From Faecalibacterium prausnitzii (GTDB taxonomy: Bacteria; Bacillota; Clostridia; Oscillospirales; Ruminococcaceae), in contig NZ_CP065377.1 in the NCBI RefSeq assembly GCF_019967995.1, positions 1,116,001 to 1,180,000 of the forward strand: DNA of 64,000 nt, read 5' to 3'. Made by a program: the position numbers and the translations under genes. The notes under the pieces were generated by a model. The model saw only the letters and a program-made list of their open reading frames with translations, was not told where the DNA came from and did no database searches. Below are positions 24,905 through 33,586 of this stretch, in pieces (position 1 is the first letter of the stretch; every line of letters begins with the position of its first letter).

Positions 24905-25672
24905 TCAGAGCGTATCCAGAACGCTGCGCGCCTTCCGGATGGTATCTTCGCTCGTCTGCCACAGCTCGAACTCGGAGAAGCCGGGCAGGCCCATAGGAAC
25001 GCCTTCCCGGCGGAAGGTCATCCGGCTGTCCAGCACCTGCTTGCCGGAAAGGTGGAAGCTGTGCGCACCGGTCTGTTTGGCCAGTGCAGGGAGGTTGGCC
25101 GGGGAGACGCCTGCGCCCACCAAAATCTCGATGCGCCCGGCGGCGCAGTCCACAAGCTGCCGGAGCAGGGGGGCCCCGGCGGGGGCGCTGGCGGCCTGGC
25201 CGCTGGTCAGGATGGTGGAAAGCCCCAGAGCACAGGCCGTGTCCAGCGCCGCGAAGGGGTCGCGGCAGACGTCAAAGGCGCGGTGGATGGTGAGTGCAAC
25301 GGGGCGGCCCGCTTTGGCGGCGGCTTCACGGGCGGCCTCGTAGATGGGGCGCAGGGCCTCTGCATCCAGCGCACCGTCCGGGGTCAGCACACCGGTGACG
25401 ATGCCGTCTGCCCCGGCGGCGACGAGGGCGGCGGCAGATTCTTTCATCTGGGTCAGCTCCCAGCGGTCGTAGCAGAAATCACCGAAGCGGGGGCGGAGCA
25501 GGGCGCGGACGGGCAGGCCGGTGGTCTCCTTGACCTGCCGCACCAGCGCAAGGCTGGGGGTGGTGCCGCCCACGATGAGGTCGGCGCAAAGTTCTAAGCG
25601 GTCTGCGCCGCCGTTCTTTGCCGCCAGTGCACTGGCGGTGCTGTCAACACAAACTTCTAATGTATAGGGCAT
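24905..25672 (-). CDS. cutC: CutC family protein (copper homeostasis / TIM barrel)
   Basis: 255 aa. The N-terminus YTLEVCVDSTASALAAKNGGADRLELCADL is the CutC signature. Later segments include GLPVRALLRPRFGDFCYD, GADGIVTGVLTPDGALD, TIHRAFDVCRDPFAALD and ILTSGQAASAPAG. CutC is a TIM-barrel protein first linked to copper tolerance; its true role is unclear. The start is minus-strand ATG 25672 after AAAGGAGGTTTTTC; the longer frame up to 25759 has no ribosome site and overlaps the inverted repeat. It is downstream of galK-galT but separated by a long hairpin. Confidence 0.92.
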   Translation of the reverse strand: MPYTLEVCVDSTASALAAKNGGADRLELCADLIVGGTTPSLALVRQVKETTGLPVRALLRPRFGDFCYDRWELTQMKESAAALVAAGADGIVTGVLTPDGALDAEALRPIYEAAREAAAKAGRPVALTIHRAFDVCRDPFAALDTACALGLSTILTSGQAASAPAGAPLLRQLVDCAAGRIEILVGAGVSPANLPALAKQTGAHSFHLSGKQVLDSRMTFRREGVPMGLPGFSEFELWQTSEDTIRKARSVLDTL

Positions 25673-25711
25673 GAAAAACCTCCTTTGATACAGCGGCCGG
25701 AACGGTCCATC

Positions 25712-25750
25712 AACAAGACCCGTCAACAGAAACTGCTGACGGGTCTTGTT
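25712..25750. repeat. 14-bp inverted repeat after galT
   Basis: AACAAGACCCGTCA (25712-25725) pairs perfectly with TGACGGGTCTTGTT (25737-25750); an inner CAG/CTG pair closes an AAA loop. It lies 14 nt past the galT stop on the minus strand, so it could terminate or protect the galKT transcript, but there is no T-run. Confidence 0.7.
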
Positions 25751-25763
25751 CAGGAACAACAGG

Positions 25764-27263
25764 TCACTTTACGGATTCGAGGAAGCGTACGAAGCCTGCA
25801 CGGCCTGCTTCGTCCAGCTTGTAGACACCGGCATCGGTCAGGACCTCAGCGAAGACATGGCCGACCTCGTCCTGCAGGATGAGGTGGACCGTATCAGCAT
25901 TCAGCTCCGGGTGCCGGGCGAGGATCTCCTCGGCCCAGGCAGCGTGTTTTTGCAGGGCTTCGGGGTAGTCGGCCGTGGGCACATGCGCGGTCAGCAGGTC
26001 GGCCAGGTCGAACAGCTCCTGCTTCAGGCGGCTGGGCAGCACGGCCAGACCCATGACCTCGATGAGGCCGATGTTCTCCTTTTTGATGTGGTGGAGCTTG
26101 GCGTGGGGGTGGTAGACGCCCAGCGGGTGTTCCGGCGTGGTGATGTTGTTGCGGAGCACGAGGTCCAGCTGGAATCTGCCGTCCCGCATCCGGGCGATGG
26201 GGGTAATGGTGTTGTGCGGCTCACCGTCGGTCTCAGCGTAGACGAAGCAGGCTTCGTCGGTGTAGCCGCGCCATGCGGTCAGGATCTTGTCGGCCAGGTC
26301 CACCAGACGGGCGTCGTCCTCGCAGGTCAGGCGGATGCAGCTCATGGGCCAGTGGACGATGCCGGCTTCGACATCCTCGTAGCCGGGGAAGGTCCAGCTC
26401 TTCTCGATGGGAGCCTTGGCCATGGCGAACTCGTAGTGGCCACCCTGGAAGTGGTCGTGGCTCAGGATGGAGCCGCCCACGATGGGCAGGTCGGCGTTGC
26501 TGCCCACGAAGTAGTGCGGGAACAGCGCCACGAAATCCAGCAGCTTGCGGAAGGTGGCCCGCTCGATCTTCATGGGGGTGTGCTGGCTGTTGAACACGAT
26601 GCAGTGCTCGTTGTAGTAGACGTAGGGGCTGTATTGCAGATTCCACGCGCTGTCGTTGATGGTCAGCGGGATGATGCGGTGATTCTCGCGGGCGGGGTGG
26701 TTCATCCGGCCCGCATAGCCCTCATTCTCCACGCAGAGCTGGCACTTGGGGTAGGCGCTCTGGGGGGCCAGCTTGGCGGCGGCGATGGCCTTGGGGTCTT
26801 TTTCGGGCTTGGAGAGGTTGATGGTGATGTCCAGATCGCCGTAAGGCGTTTTGGTGACCCACTTCAGGTCCCGCTTGATGCGGTAGCGGCGGATATAGTC
26901 GGTGTCCTGGCTGAACTTGTAGAACCAGTCGGTGGCAGCCTGGGGGCCTTCCTCCTCGTACCGCTCCTCAAAGTTGGCGCGGACGATGGAGGGGCGCGGG
27001 GTCAGGACGCCCATGAGTTTGGTGTCAAAGAGGTCGCGGGCGGTGGAGTTGTCCGCGCACACACCGCGCGATACAGCATCGTCCACCAGCGTTTTCAGGA
27101 TGGATTCGAGGTCTTTGTAGCAGACTTCGCCCTCCGGCTCGGTGAAGCTGTCCAGCTGCATGGTCATGAGCAGCTGGTTGCGGATGTAGATTGCATCGTC
27201 CGGCAGGATGAGGCCGGTGTCCAGACCATAGTTGACGAGCTGCTGAATGGCAGTGGAGATCAC
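25764..27263 (-). CDS. galT: UDP-glucose-hexose-1-phosphate uridylyltransferase (type 2)
   Basis: 499 aa, the long Firmicute GalT form. The active-site motif GGSILSHDHFQGGHYEF has the HxHxQ-type HDHFQ nucleophile region. Other blocks are YPKCQLCVENEGYAGR (a CxxC zinc site) and NEHCIVFNSQHTPM. It swaps UMP between UDP-glucose and galactose-1-phosphate in the Leloir pathway. Its ATG overlaps the galK stop by 4 nt. galE is not in the window; the UDP-glucose supplier galU is at the left edge. Confidence 0.95.
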   Translation of the reverse strand: MISTAIQQLVNYGLDTGLILPDDAIYIRNQLLMTMQLDSFTEPEGEVCYKDLESILKTLVDDAVSRGVCADNSTARDLFDTKLMGVLTPRPSIVRANFEERYEEEGPQAATDWFYKFSQDTDYIRRYRIKRDLKWVTKTPYGDLDITINLSKPEKDPKAIAAAKLAPQSAYPKCQLCVENEGYAGRMNHPARENHRIIPLTINDSAWNLQYSPYVYYNEHCIVFNSQHTPMKIERATFRKLLDFVALFPHYFVGSNADLPIVGGSILSHDHFQGGHYEFAMAKAPIEKSWTFPGYEDVEAGIVHWPMSCIRLTCEDDARLVDLADKILTAWRGYTDEACFVYAETDGEPHNTITPIARMRDGRFQLDLVLRNNITTPEHPLGVYHPHAKLHHIKKENIGLIEVMGLAVLPSRLKQELFDLADLLTAHVPTADYPEALQKHAAWAEEILARHPELNADTVHLILQDEVGHVFAEVLTDAGVYKLDEAGRAGFVRFLESVK

Positions 27264-28546
27264 AGGACAGCGCCTCCTTCCGGGCGGATGGAGAGGATGT
27301 GGCAGCGGCCCTTGCCAAGGATGGCCTCCATCTCAGCCTTGAAGGAATCGAGCCGGGTCAGCGGCACAAAGGCCTGCACGGTGCCTGCGAAGCCGCCGCC
27401 GTGGACGCGGACTGCGCCCTCGCCATGCAGGAAGTGCTTAGCGGCAGCGATGGTCACGGCCACCTCCTGATGCTCCTTATACCCGGCGGGGATGACGTTC
27501 TGCAGGTACTCCCAGCTGCTCAGACCGGACTCAGTGACCAGCGCAAGGAAGGTCTCGAAGTCGTCCGCGCGGAGGGCGTCCACCTGCTTTGCGACCCGGT
27601 CGTTGTCGGCGTAGACGTGGAAAGCGCGCAGGACGGCGCGGTCGCCGCACTGTCTGCGGCACTCCGGCAGGTTGGCAAGGAAGGTCTCGAACGGCACATC
27701 ACGCAAAACTTCGCCGCCGCAGACCGCTGCCACGGCGCGGCAGTCGGCCGGGATGGCGGCATACTCGTCGGTCAGGTCGGCGTGGTCTGCACCGGAATCC
27801 AGGATGCAGAGCGCGAGGCCGGCCTTGGAGAAATCGACCTGTACAGGCTCGACCACGGGGTGGGCCGGGTCGGCAAAGTCGATGGTGATGATGTTGCCGA
27901 CGCTGGAAGCCATCTGGTCCATCAGGCCGCAGGGCTTGCCGAAGTAGACGTTCTCTGCCCACTGGCCGATCTGGGCAATGGCGATGGGGGAGACCTTTTC
28001 GGTCATGAAGCAGTCGTTCAGGATGACGCCGATTAGCACCTCGAAGGCAGCAGAGGACGAGACGCCGCTGCCCTTGGGCACGTTGGAGGAGATGTAAACA
28101 TCCAGACCGGAGAGGCTGGCCCCGCGCTCCTGGAAGGCCTTGCACTCGCCGCGCAGGATGGCGGCGCTGGTGTTTTCCTCCTCCTTGCGGGCCGTCAGGT
28201 CGGCCAGGTCGATGACGCACAGGTCATAGCCCTCGCTCTGGACGCGCAGCTGGTTCAGGCGGTTGGGGGCGGCGGCTGCGATCATATCAATGTTGACGCT
28301 GCCGGCCAGCACACGGCCGTGCTGGTGGTCGGTGTGGTTGCCGCCGATCTCGGTGCGGCCGGGGGCACTGTACAGCCCGGCCTCGGTGTGGGCACCAAAC
28401 GTTTTTTCCAGCCCGTCCAGCACAGCAGCATAGCGGGCTGCCTGTGCGGGGGTCTGTTCGGGGGCGCAGCAGTACAGCGAGGCCAGACGCTCGGTGTGGG
28501 CGCCGCCTGCCAGCTCCTGCTTCCAGACAGAAACGGATTTCATCAT
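27260..28546 (-). CDS. galK: Galactokinase
   Basis: 428 aa GHMP kinase. The galactose-binding signature GRTEIGGNHTDHQHGRVLAGSVN is near residue 62; the ATP loop PKGSGVSSSAAFEV is near 145; the C-terminal motif VRVHGGGFAGTVQAFVP is intact. It makes galactose-1-phosphate, the substrate of the overlapping galT. The start, on the minus strand at 28546, is 8 nt after AGGAGG; a further in-frame ATG follows immediately. The ~300-nt gap upstream holds a perfect palindrome at 28666-28681, a possible galactose operator. No gene is seen in 28547-28845. Confidence 0.96.
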   Translation of the reverse strand: MMKSVSVWKQELAGGAHTERLASLYCCAPEQTPAQAARYAAVLDGLEKTFGAHTEAGLYSAPGRTEIGGNHTDHQHGRVLAGSVNIDMIAAAAPNRLNQLRVQSEGYDLCVIDLADLTARKEEENTSAAILRGECKAFQERGASLSGLDVYISSNVPKGSGVSSSAAFEVLIGVILNDCFMTEKVSPIAIAQIGQWAENVYFGKPCGLMDQMASSVGNIITIDFADPAHPVVEPVQVDFSKAGLALCILDSGADHADLTDEYAAIPADCRAVAAVCGGEVLRDVPFETFLANLPECRRQCGDRAVLRAFHVYADNDRVAKQVDALRADDFETFLALVTESGLSSWEYLQNVIPAGYKEHQEVAVTIAAAKHFLHGEGAVRVHGGGFAGTVQAFVPLTRLDSFKAEMEAILGKGRCHILSIRPEGGAVL

Positions 28547-28665
28547 GGCGAGTTCCTCCTCTGAACAAATCGTGCAAACTTCGTCACAGCCCATGCGGCG
28601 GGCCGTGGGATTCTTTCGATACTTCTATAATAAAGAATCTGTGCCCAAAAGACCATGCGTTATTG

Positions 28666-28681
28666 TTGCATCTGGATGCAA
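28666..28681. promoter_or_regulatory. Candidate operator palindrome upstream of galK
   Basis: TTGCATC-TG-GATGCAA, a perfect 7-bp inverted repeat with a 2-nt centre, about 120 nt before the galK start. The size fits a LacI/GalR-type or similar dimer site. No clear -10/-35 pair was found beside it. Confidence 0.4.
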
Positions 28682-28845
28682 AGTTGCCAGAAAATCCGGC
28701 ACGAAATTTGTGCAGAAATTCCTGCAACAGAGCTGAAAAAATCCTCCAAACCGGAAAAGCATTGGCCACAACCCACAAAGAACGGTCGGCTGCGGGTCAA
28801 TCAGGGCCAGAGTTCCGATATGGAGGATTGGATTTTGCCAGCGGG

Positions 28846-29967
28846 TCAGTGAAAGTCCGGGCCGGTGAGGCCGTCGAGATTCAGCATCCCTTCCAGTGCA
28901 GCCACATCGGCGGAGACGTCCAGCGCGTCGGACTGGAACAGCTTGTCCAGCTGGTTTTCGAAGGCCGTGATGAGCAGGTCCATCGAGCGCTCGATGCTCT
29001 GTCTGGCGTCGGTGATGTTCTCGCCCTGCACATCCTGCGCCGAGAGCTGGGCGTAGGTGTTCAGCAGTTTGAGGGCCGTGGGCAGGTAGTAATCCATGAA
29101 CTTTTGCAGCTGGGCCTTTTTATCCGGGTCTTTCTTGGCCAGAGCAAAGATGCGGGCGCTGAGCTCTTCCAGCCGGGAGATCTTGGCCGTCATCACCGGG
29201 TCGGGGATGGCATCGTTGGCGCGGCGCAGCTGCTGCTGAAGGGAGGCGTACAGGTCTTCCGGTTCCGCTTCCGGCTCCGGCTGCGGGGCCTTGGGCGGCT
29301 GGGGTGCGGCCCCGCGCACGACAAGGGTGTCGGTGCGGTAGTCGATGTAGGCATCGGCCCCGAAATAGCCGTGGTCGATGGCGTGTTCCACCGCAGCGCG
29401 GCCACGAACTGCGTCGATGCCGACCGCCGCGAACAACTCGCCCAGCGCGATGTTGTCCCGGTCGCCGACGATCTTGTCGAGCTTGCGTTCCAGCTTGCGG
29501 GCGCGGTCCATCCGCAGGCCGGTGAAGAGGGCTGCGCCGCCGCCGATGGTCTGGGCCAGCGCCGTCAGCAGCTCACCCCAGTCGATCTCATGGTCCCAGA
29601 AGAGCTCCTCCATGACATCGGCCAGGTCGCCGATGCCCACCAGCAGGAAGATGGCACCGAAGATGGTGCACAGGGTGATGAGGGTCTTGTGCCACTGCTT
29701 GGCGCTCTTCTGCTCCGCAGTGGGGACATCCTGGTCGGAGACCGTCTCGCTGCGCTGGCCGGAGGCGGCGCTCTGTGCGGTGCGGGCGTCCTCTGCGTGG
29801 CTGTCGCGGGCGGGGTCGGCGTTGGTCTGCTCCTTTTTCTCGGCATCCCGGTCGATGGCGCGCAGGATGAAGAACAGGATGCCCAGCCACGGCGACATGG
29901 CGAACAGCACCAGCAGAAGGATGGTGGGGAGATGGGCAAGGAAATGGTTGCTGCGTTTTGGCTCCAT
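28846..29967 (-). CDS. XpaC-like membrane protein (5-bromo-4-chloroindolyl phosphate hydrolysis family)
   Basis: 373 aa. Two hydrophobic segments (residues ~12-38 and ~95-118) flank an acidic, Asp/Glu/Ser-rich linker. Another weakly hydrophobic stretch lies near 130-150. The C-terminal half has helices with SRLEELSARIFALAKKDPDKKAQLQKFMDYYLPTALKLLNTYAQL, the XpaC family hallmark. XpaC is linked to phosphate-ester hydrolysis by genetics only and often sits near TelA genes, absent here. The ATG follows AGGAGG. The upstream hairpin at 29990-30034 separates it from htpG. Confidence 0.75.
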   Translation of the reverse strand: MEPKRSNHFLAHLPTILLLVLFAMSPWLGILFFILRAIDRDAEKKEQTNADPARDSHAEDARTAQSAASGQRSETVSDQDVPTAEQKSAKQWHKTLITLCTIFGAIFLLVGIGDLADVMEELFWDHEIDWGELLTALAQTIGGGAALFTGLRMDRARKLERKLDKIVGDRDNIALGELFAAVGIDAVRGRAAVEHAIDHGYFGADAYIDYRTDTLVVRGAAPQPPKAPQPEPEAEPEDLYASLQQQLRRANDAIPDPVMTAKISRLEELSARIFALAKKDPDKKAQLQKFMDYYLPTALKLLNTYAQLSAQDVQGENITDARQSIERSMDLLITAFENQLDKLFQSDALDVSADVAALEGMLNLDGLTGPDFH

Positions 29968-29989
29968 GGGGCAAATTCCTCCTAAAATG

Positions 29990-30034
29990 AAAAGAACCGT
30001 GTTCCACCTTATTATAGCGGAACACGGCTCTTTT
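29990..30034 (-). terminator. htpG terminator containing a TATAAT loop
   Basis: On the minus strand, AAAAGAGCCGTGTTCC pairs with GGAACACGGTTCTTTT (one G-U), loop of 13 nt. The loop holds TATAAT (30011-30016), a possible -10 for the XpaC-like gene. Confidence 0.82.
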
Positions 30035-30066
30035 GTTAAGGGATAATTTATCTGGGAGTAAACGCC

Positions 30067-31995
30067 TTATTTCATCAGGCTGCAAACAGCTTCGGCATAC
30101 GCGGCGGGGTCATCCACAGGCAGGCCCTCGATGAGCTGTGCCTGTGCATAGAGCAGGTCGCTGTATTTCTTGAGCTTCTCGGTGTCGCCGGCCTCCTGTG
30201 CGGCCTTGAGCACGGCGAAGACGGGGTGATGGATGTTCAGCTCCAGCACCTTGTCGCTCTTGACGCCCTCGCTGCCGGGCTGCTTGGAGAGGACCTTCTC
30301 CATCTCGATGGAGAGCGGGCCGTCTGCGGAGAGGCAGACCGGGTGATCCTTCAGGCGGGTGGAGACCTTGACCTCCTTGACCTTGCCGTCCAGCGCATCC
30401 TTCATGGCATCGAACAGGGGCTTGTTCTCGGCGGTGGCATCCTCGGCGGCCTTCTTCTCGTCCTCGGTCTCAAGGCCCAGGTCGCCGCTGTTGACGTTCT
30501 TGAACTCAACGGTGCCGTCCTTGCCCTCGGCATCCTTGCGGGGATAGGTGCGCAGGATCTGCAGGCAGAATTCATCCACATCCTCGGTCAGCAGCAGCAC
30601 GTCGTAGCCCTTATCCAGCACCAGCTCAGCGGCAGGGAGCTTGGCCAGACGGTCGGTGGAGTCACCGGCTGCAAAGTAGATGAACTTCTGCTCAGCGGGC
30701 ATCTTGTCCACATACTCCTGCAAAGTGACCATCTTCTGCTCCTTGGCAGACCAGAACAGCAGCAGGTCGCGCAGCAGCTCGCCGTGCATTCCGTAATCGG
30801 AGTAGGCACCGAACTTGATCTGGCGGCCGAACTCCTTCCAGAAAGCCTCATACTTCTCGCGGTCGTTGGTCAGCATGGCGTGGAGCTCGTTCTTGATCTT
30901 CTTTTCCAGTGCGTTGTGGATCAGCTTGAGCTGGTTGTCCTTTTGCAGCATCTCACGGCTGATGTTCAGGCTCAGGTCCTGGCTGTCCACGATGCCCTTG
31001 ACGAAGCTGAAGTAATCGGGCAGCAGGTCGCCGCACTTTTCCATGATGAGCACACCGGAAGCGTAGAGTGCCAGACCCTTTTCGTAGTCCTTGGTGTAGA
31101 AGTCGTAGGGGCGGTGGCTGGGCACAAAGAGCAGGGCGTTGTAGTTCGCAGTGCCCTCGGTGCGGCTGACGATGACGCGGGCGGGGTCGGTGTAGTCGTT
31201 GAACTTATCCTTGTAGAAGGCGGCGTACTCTTCGTCGGAGACTTCGCTCTTCTGCTTCTTCCAGATGGGCACCATGCTGTTCAGGGTCTCCAGCTCGGTG
31301 TAGGTCTCCCACTCCGGCTTGTAGTCATCGGGCTTGGGGTCCGGTTCGGGCTTCTGGCGGCTCTTCTCGCGCTCCATCTGGATAGGGTAGCGCACATAGT
31401 CGCTGTACTTCTTGACGATGGCCGCGATGCCATATTCATCGAGGAAATTCTCGTAGTTGTCGGTATCGGTGCTGGGCTTGATGTGCAGGATGATGTCGGT
31501 GCCCACGGTGTCCTTTTCGGCCGGGTTCATCTCGTAGCCGTCCGCACCGCTGGATTCCCACTGCCAGGCCTGGTCTGCGCCGTAAGCTTTGGAGATGACA
31601 GTGACCTTGTCGGCCACCATGAAGGCCGAGTAGAAACCGACGCCGAACTGGCCGATGATGTCGATGTTCTCGTCCTTGTTCTCTTTCTTGAAGTCGAGCG
31701 AGCCGGAGTGGGCGATGGTGCCGAGGTTGGACTCCAGCTCTTCCCTGGTCATGCCGATGCCGTTATCGGAGACGGTCAGGGTACGGCTGTCCTTGTCGCG
31801 GGTGAGCAGGATGCGGAAATCGCCTTTGTTCATGCCGACGGAGGTGTCGGTCAGGCTCTTATAATACAGCTTGTCGATGGCGTCCGAAGCGTTGGAGATC
31901 AGCTCGCGCAGGAAGATCTCCTTGTTGGTGTAGATGGAGTTGATCATCATGTCCATCAGCTTTTTGCTTTCCGCCTGAAATTCTTTCTTCGCCAT
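30067..31995 (-). CDS. htpG: Chaperone HtpG (Hsp90)
   Basis: 642 aa. GHKL ATPase motifs are intact: ELISNASDAIDK, DNGIGMTREEL, GQFGVGFYSAFMVADKV and GTDIILHIK. The middle domain contains the catalytic-loop segment SRTEGTANYNALLFVPSHRPYDFYTKDYEKG, and the C-terminal dimer domain is complete. HtpG folds client proteins using ATP. The start, MAKKEFQAESK at 31995, follows AAGAGGT; the longer frame to 32061 crosses the CIRCE operator and is not coding. It is under HrcA control by a perfect CIRCE element. Confidence 0.97.
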   Translation of the reverse strand: MAKKEFQAESKKLMDMMINSIYTNKEIFLRELISNASDAIDKLYYKSLTDTSVGMNKGDFRILLTRDKDSRTLTVSDNGIGMTREELESNLGTIAHSGSLDFKKENKDENIDIIGQFGVGFYSAFMVADKVTVISKAYGADQAWQWESSGADGYEMNPAEKDTVGTDIILHIKPSTDTDNYENFLDEYGIAAIVKKYSDYVRYPIQMEREKSRQKPEPDPKPDDYKPEWETYTELETLNSMVPIWKKQKSEVSDEEYAAFYKDKFNDYTDPARVIVSRTEGTANYNALLFVPSHRPYDFYTKDYEKGLALYASGVLIMEKCGDLLPDYFSFVKGIVDSQDLSLNISREMLQKDNQLKLIHNALEKKIKNELHAMLTNDREKYEAFWKEFGRQIKFGAYSDYGMHGELLRDLLLFWSAKEQKMVTLQEYVDKMPAEQKFIYFAAGDSTDRLAKLPAAELVLDKGYDVLLLTEDVDEFCLQILRTYPRKDAEGKDGTVEFKNVNSGDLGLETEDEKKAAEDATAENKPLFDAMKDALDGKVKEVKVSTRLKDHPVCLSADGPLSIEMEKVLSKQPGSEGVKSDKVLELNIHHPVFAVLKAAQEAGDTEKLKKYSDLLYAQAQLIEGLPVDDPAAYAEAVCSLMK

Positions 31996-32054
31996 AATAC
32001 AAAACCTCTTTTGTTCAGATTCGGTGCCAGAGAGCCGGAGTTTGGGATGACGGC

Positions 32055-32081
32055 TTAGCACTCATAACTTTCGAGTGCTAA
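32055..32081. promoter_or_regulatory. CIRCE operator (HrcA site) of htpG
   Basis: TTAGCACTC, 9-nt spacer, GAGTGCTAA: a perfect match to the CIRCE consensus. It overlaps the htpG -10 by two bases and lies in the leader. Confidence 0.95.
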
Positions 32082-32108
32082 TATACACCGCTTCGCATCA
32101 AAAATCAA
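32080..32108 (-). promoter_or_regulatory. htpG promoter
   Basis: Minus strand TTGATT (32103-32108), 17-nt spacer, TATATT (32080-32085), directly abutting CIRCE. Confidence 0.8.
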
Positions 32109-32147
32109 GGGGTTTCATAAAAAGTTCAGAAATGTTTGCGGTTCTCT

Positions 32148-32176
32148 TTGCATTCCGGCTCCAAACCCATTATAAT
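32148..32176 (+). promoter_or_regulatory. Promoter of the esterase gene
   Basis: TTGCAT (32148-32153), 17-nt spacer, perfect TATAAT (32171-32176). Divergent from htpG. Confidence 0.75.
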
Positions 32177-32208
32177 AGTCCCGACAAAGTCGGAAAGGAA
32201 TGACTTCG

Positions 32209-32994
32209 ATGCAGTTTGAAATGTGTGCGCTTCCCGGTGGAGGGAAGCTGGAACTTTATCTGCGCAGCCCGGCTCCGGCCATGCCGAACGCGCTGCGCCG
32301 TCCGCTGGTGCTGGTGGTGCCCGGCGGCGGGTACGAACACGTCAGTGCCCGCGAGGCCGACCCGGTGGCGCTGCAGTTTGCAGCGGCAGGGTATCACACT
32401 GCTGTGCTGACCTACAGTGTGGGCGAGGGGGCACGGAATCACCAGCCGCTGCGCCAGCTCCGCGCGGCCATCGGGCTGCTGCGACAGAACGCAGAACGCT
32501 GGGGCATCCTGCCGGACCGGATCGCCGTTTGCGGCTTTTCGGCGGGCGGGCACCTGGCGCTGTCCGGTGCGGTGCTCGACTGCCCCGGCGAGGCGGCAGA
32601 CCGCAGCCGGAAGCCGGATGCCGTGCTGCTGGCCTATCCGGTCATCACGGCGGGGGAGTATGCCCACCGGGGCAGTTTTGTGCAGCTTTCGGGCAGCGAA
32701 GACCGGGCGGAGCACCAGAGATTCGGGCTGGAAGAGAAGATCACGCCGGATACACCGCCGGTCTTCGTCTGGCACACGATGGAGGACGCCACCGTCCCGG
32801 TGGAAAACACCCTGCTCCTCCTTGCAGCGCTGCGGAAGAACCATGTCCCCTGTGAGGCGCATCTGTTCGAGAAGGGGGTCCACGGCACCAGCATCTCCAC
32901 CGCAGAGGTGGATGCCGCCAGCGCCCACCGCGCCCATTGGGTGCAGCTGGCGGTGGAATGGCTGAACGACACCTTCGACTTCCATCTGGAATAA
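32209..32994 (+). CDS. Alpha/beta hydrolase (acetyl-esterase-like)
   Basis: 261 aa. LVVPGGGYEHVSAREADPVALQF is the oxyanion loop of the HSL/BD-FAE esterase class. The nucleophile elbow is GFSAGGHL (Ser in G-x-S-x-G). The catalytic Asp is likely in WHTMEDATVPVENT, and the His in EKGVHGTSIST. Similar gut-bacterial enzymes deacetylate xylan side chains, but the substrate here is not readable. No signal peptide, so it is cytosolic. ATG 32209 was preferred to 32200, which abuts the ribosome site AAAGGA. Confidence 0.85.
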   Translation: MQFEMCALPGGGKLELYLRSPAPAMPNALRRPLVLVVPGGGYEHVSAREADPVALQFAAAGYHTAVLTYSVGEGARNHQPLRQLRAAIGLLRQNAERWGILPDRIAVCGFSAGGHLALSGAVLDCPGEAADRSRKPDAVLLAYPVITAGEYAHRGSFVQLSGSEDRAEHQRFGLEEKITPDTPPVFVWHTMEDATVPVENTLLLLAALRKNHVPCEAHLFEKGVHGTSISTAEVDAASAHRAHWVQLAVEWLNDTFDFHLE

Positions 32995-33036
32995 ACTGGA
33001 TTTGTATAGTTCTACAAAAAATTCATGAAAAAATAG

Positions 33037-33065
33037 TTGACCTGCAACAAATTTTAGCGTATACT
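33037..33065 (+). promoter_or_regulatory. Promoter of the 33.1-34.1 kb pair
   Basis: TTGACC (33037-33042), 17-nt spacer, TATACT (33060-33065). A 6-bp GC hairpin (CCGGGC/GCCCGG, 33084-33100) follows near the 5' end, just before the ribosome site, and may protect the mRNA end. Confidence 0.75.
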
Positions 33066-33118
33066 GGTCAGCGAAAACAAACGCCGGGCACACCGCCCGG
33101 AAGGAAGAGGGAACATTT

Positions 33119-33553
33119 ATGGCAATGCGGCCGGAAATTTCTGTCAAGAACCTGATGATGCAGGCATTCCTGACGGGCTGGGAGCTCTCCGACAAGAGCA
33201 TCTCGCAGGATGAATATCTTCAGAGCGCCATTCAGGTGATCGAGGTGCTCCAGGTGGAGCCGGAGAGCCTTTATGCCGAGGAGGGCCTCGGCCTGCCGGA
33301 CGGCGAAGAGGTGGACCATCTGGACGACCTGCTCCGGGCAGACGGCCAGTGGATCTATTACGGCGTCGAGGCAGAGAACTTCTTCCTCATCCAGTGGTAT
33401 CCGGATGTGGAGTCCGCCAAGGCCAAGCTCGCGGAGCTGGACGCCATGGGCGACGGCAGCCGGCAGTATCTGGTGGACATGAGCCTGAAGCGCGAGAACC
33501 CCAGCAGCGCCGAGAACTTCGGCAATTCCAACCCCGTCCAGCTCCGCTCCTGA
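33119..33553 (+). CDS. Conserved-looking small acidic protein, unknown
   Basis: 144 aa, soluble, acidic, no signal or membrane segment. A middle block (LRADGQWIYYGVEAENFFLIQWYPDVESAKAKLAELDAMG) looks like a folded alpha/beta domain. I do not recognise a family. It has a good promoter and GAAGAGGGA ribosome site and coding-like composition. It is 33 nt upstream of the HD protein and likely co-transcribed. A non-enzymatic or regulatory role is possible; no function is proposed. Confidence 0.65.
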   Translation: MAMRPEISVKNLMMQAFLTGWELSDKSISQDEYLQSAIQVIEVLQVEPESLYAEEGLGLPDGEEVDHLDDLLRADGQWIYYGVEAENFFLIQWYPDVESAKAKLAELDAMGDGSRQYLVDMSLKRENPSSAENFGNSNPVQLRS

Positions 33554-33586
33554 TGTTGTTTTTTAAGAGGAAAGGGACCCCAAGCA

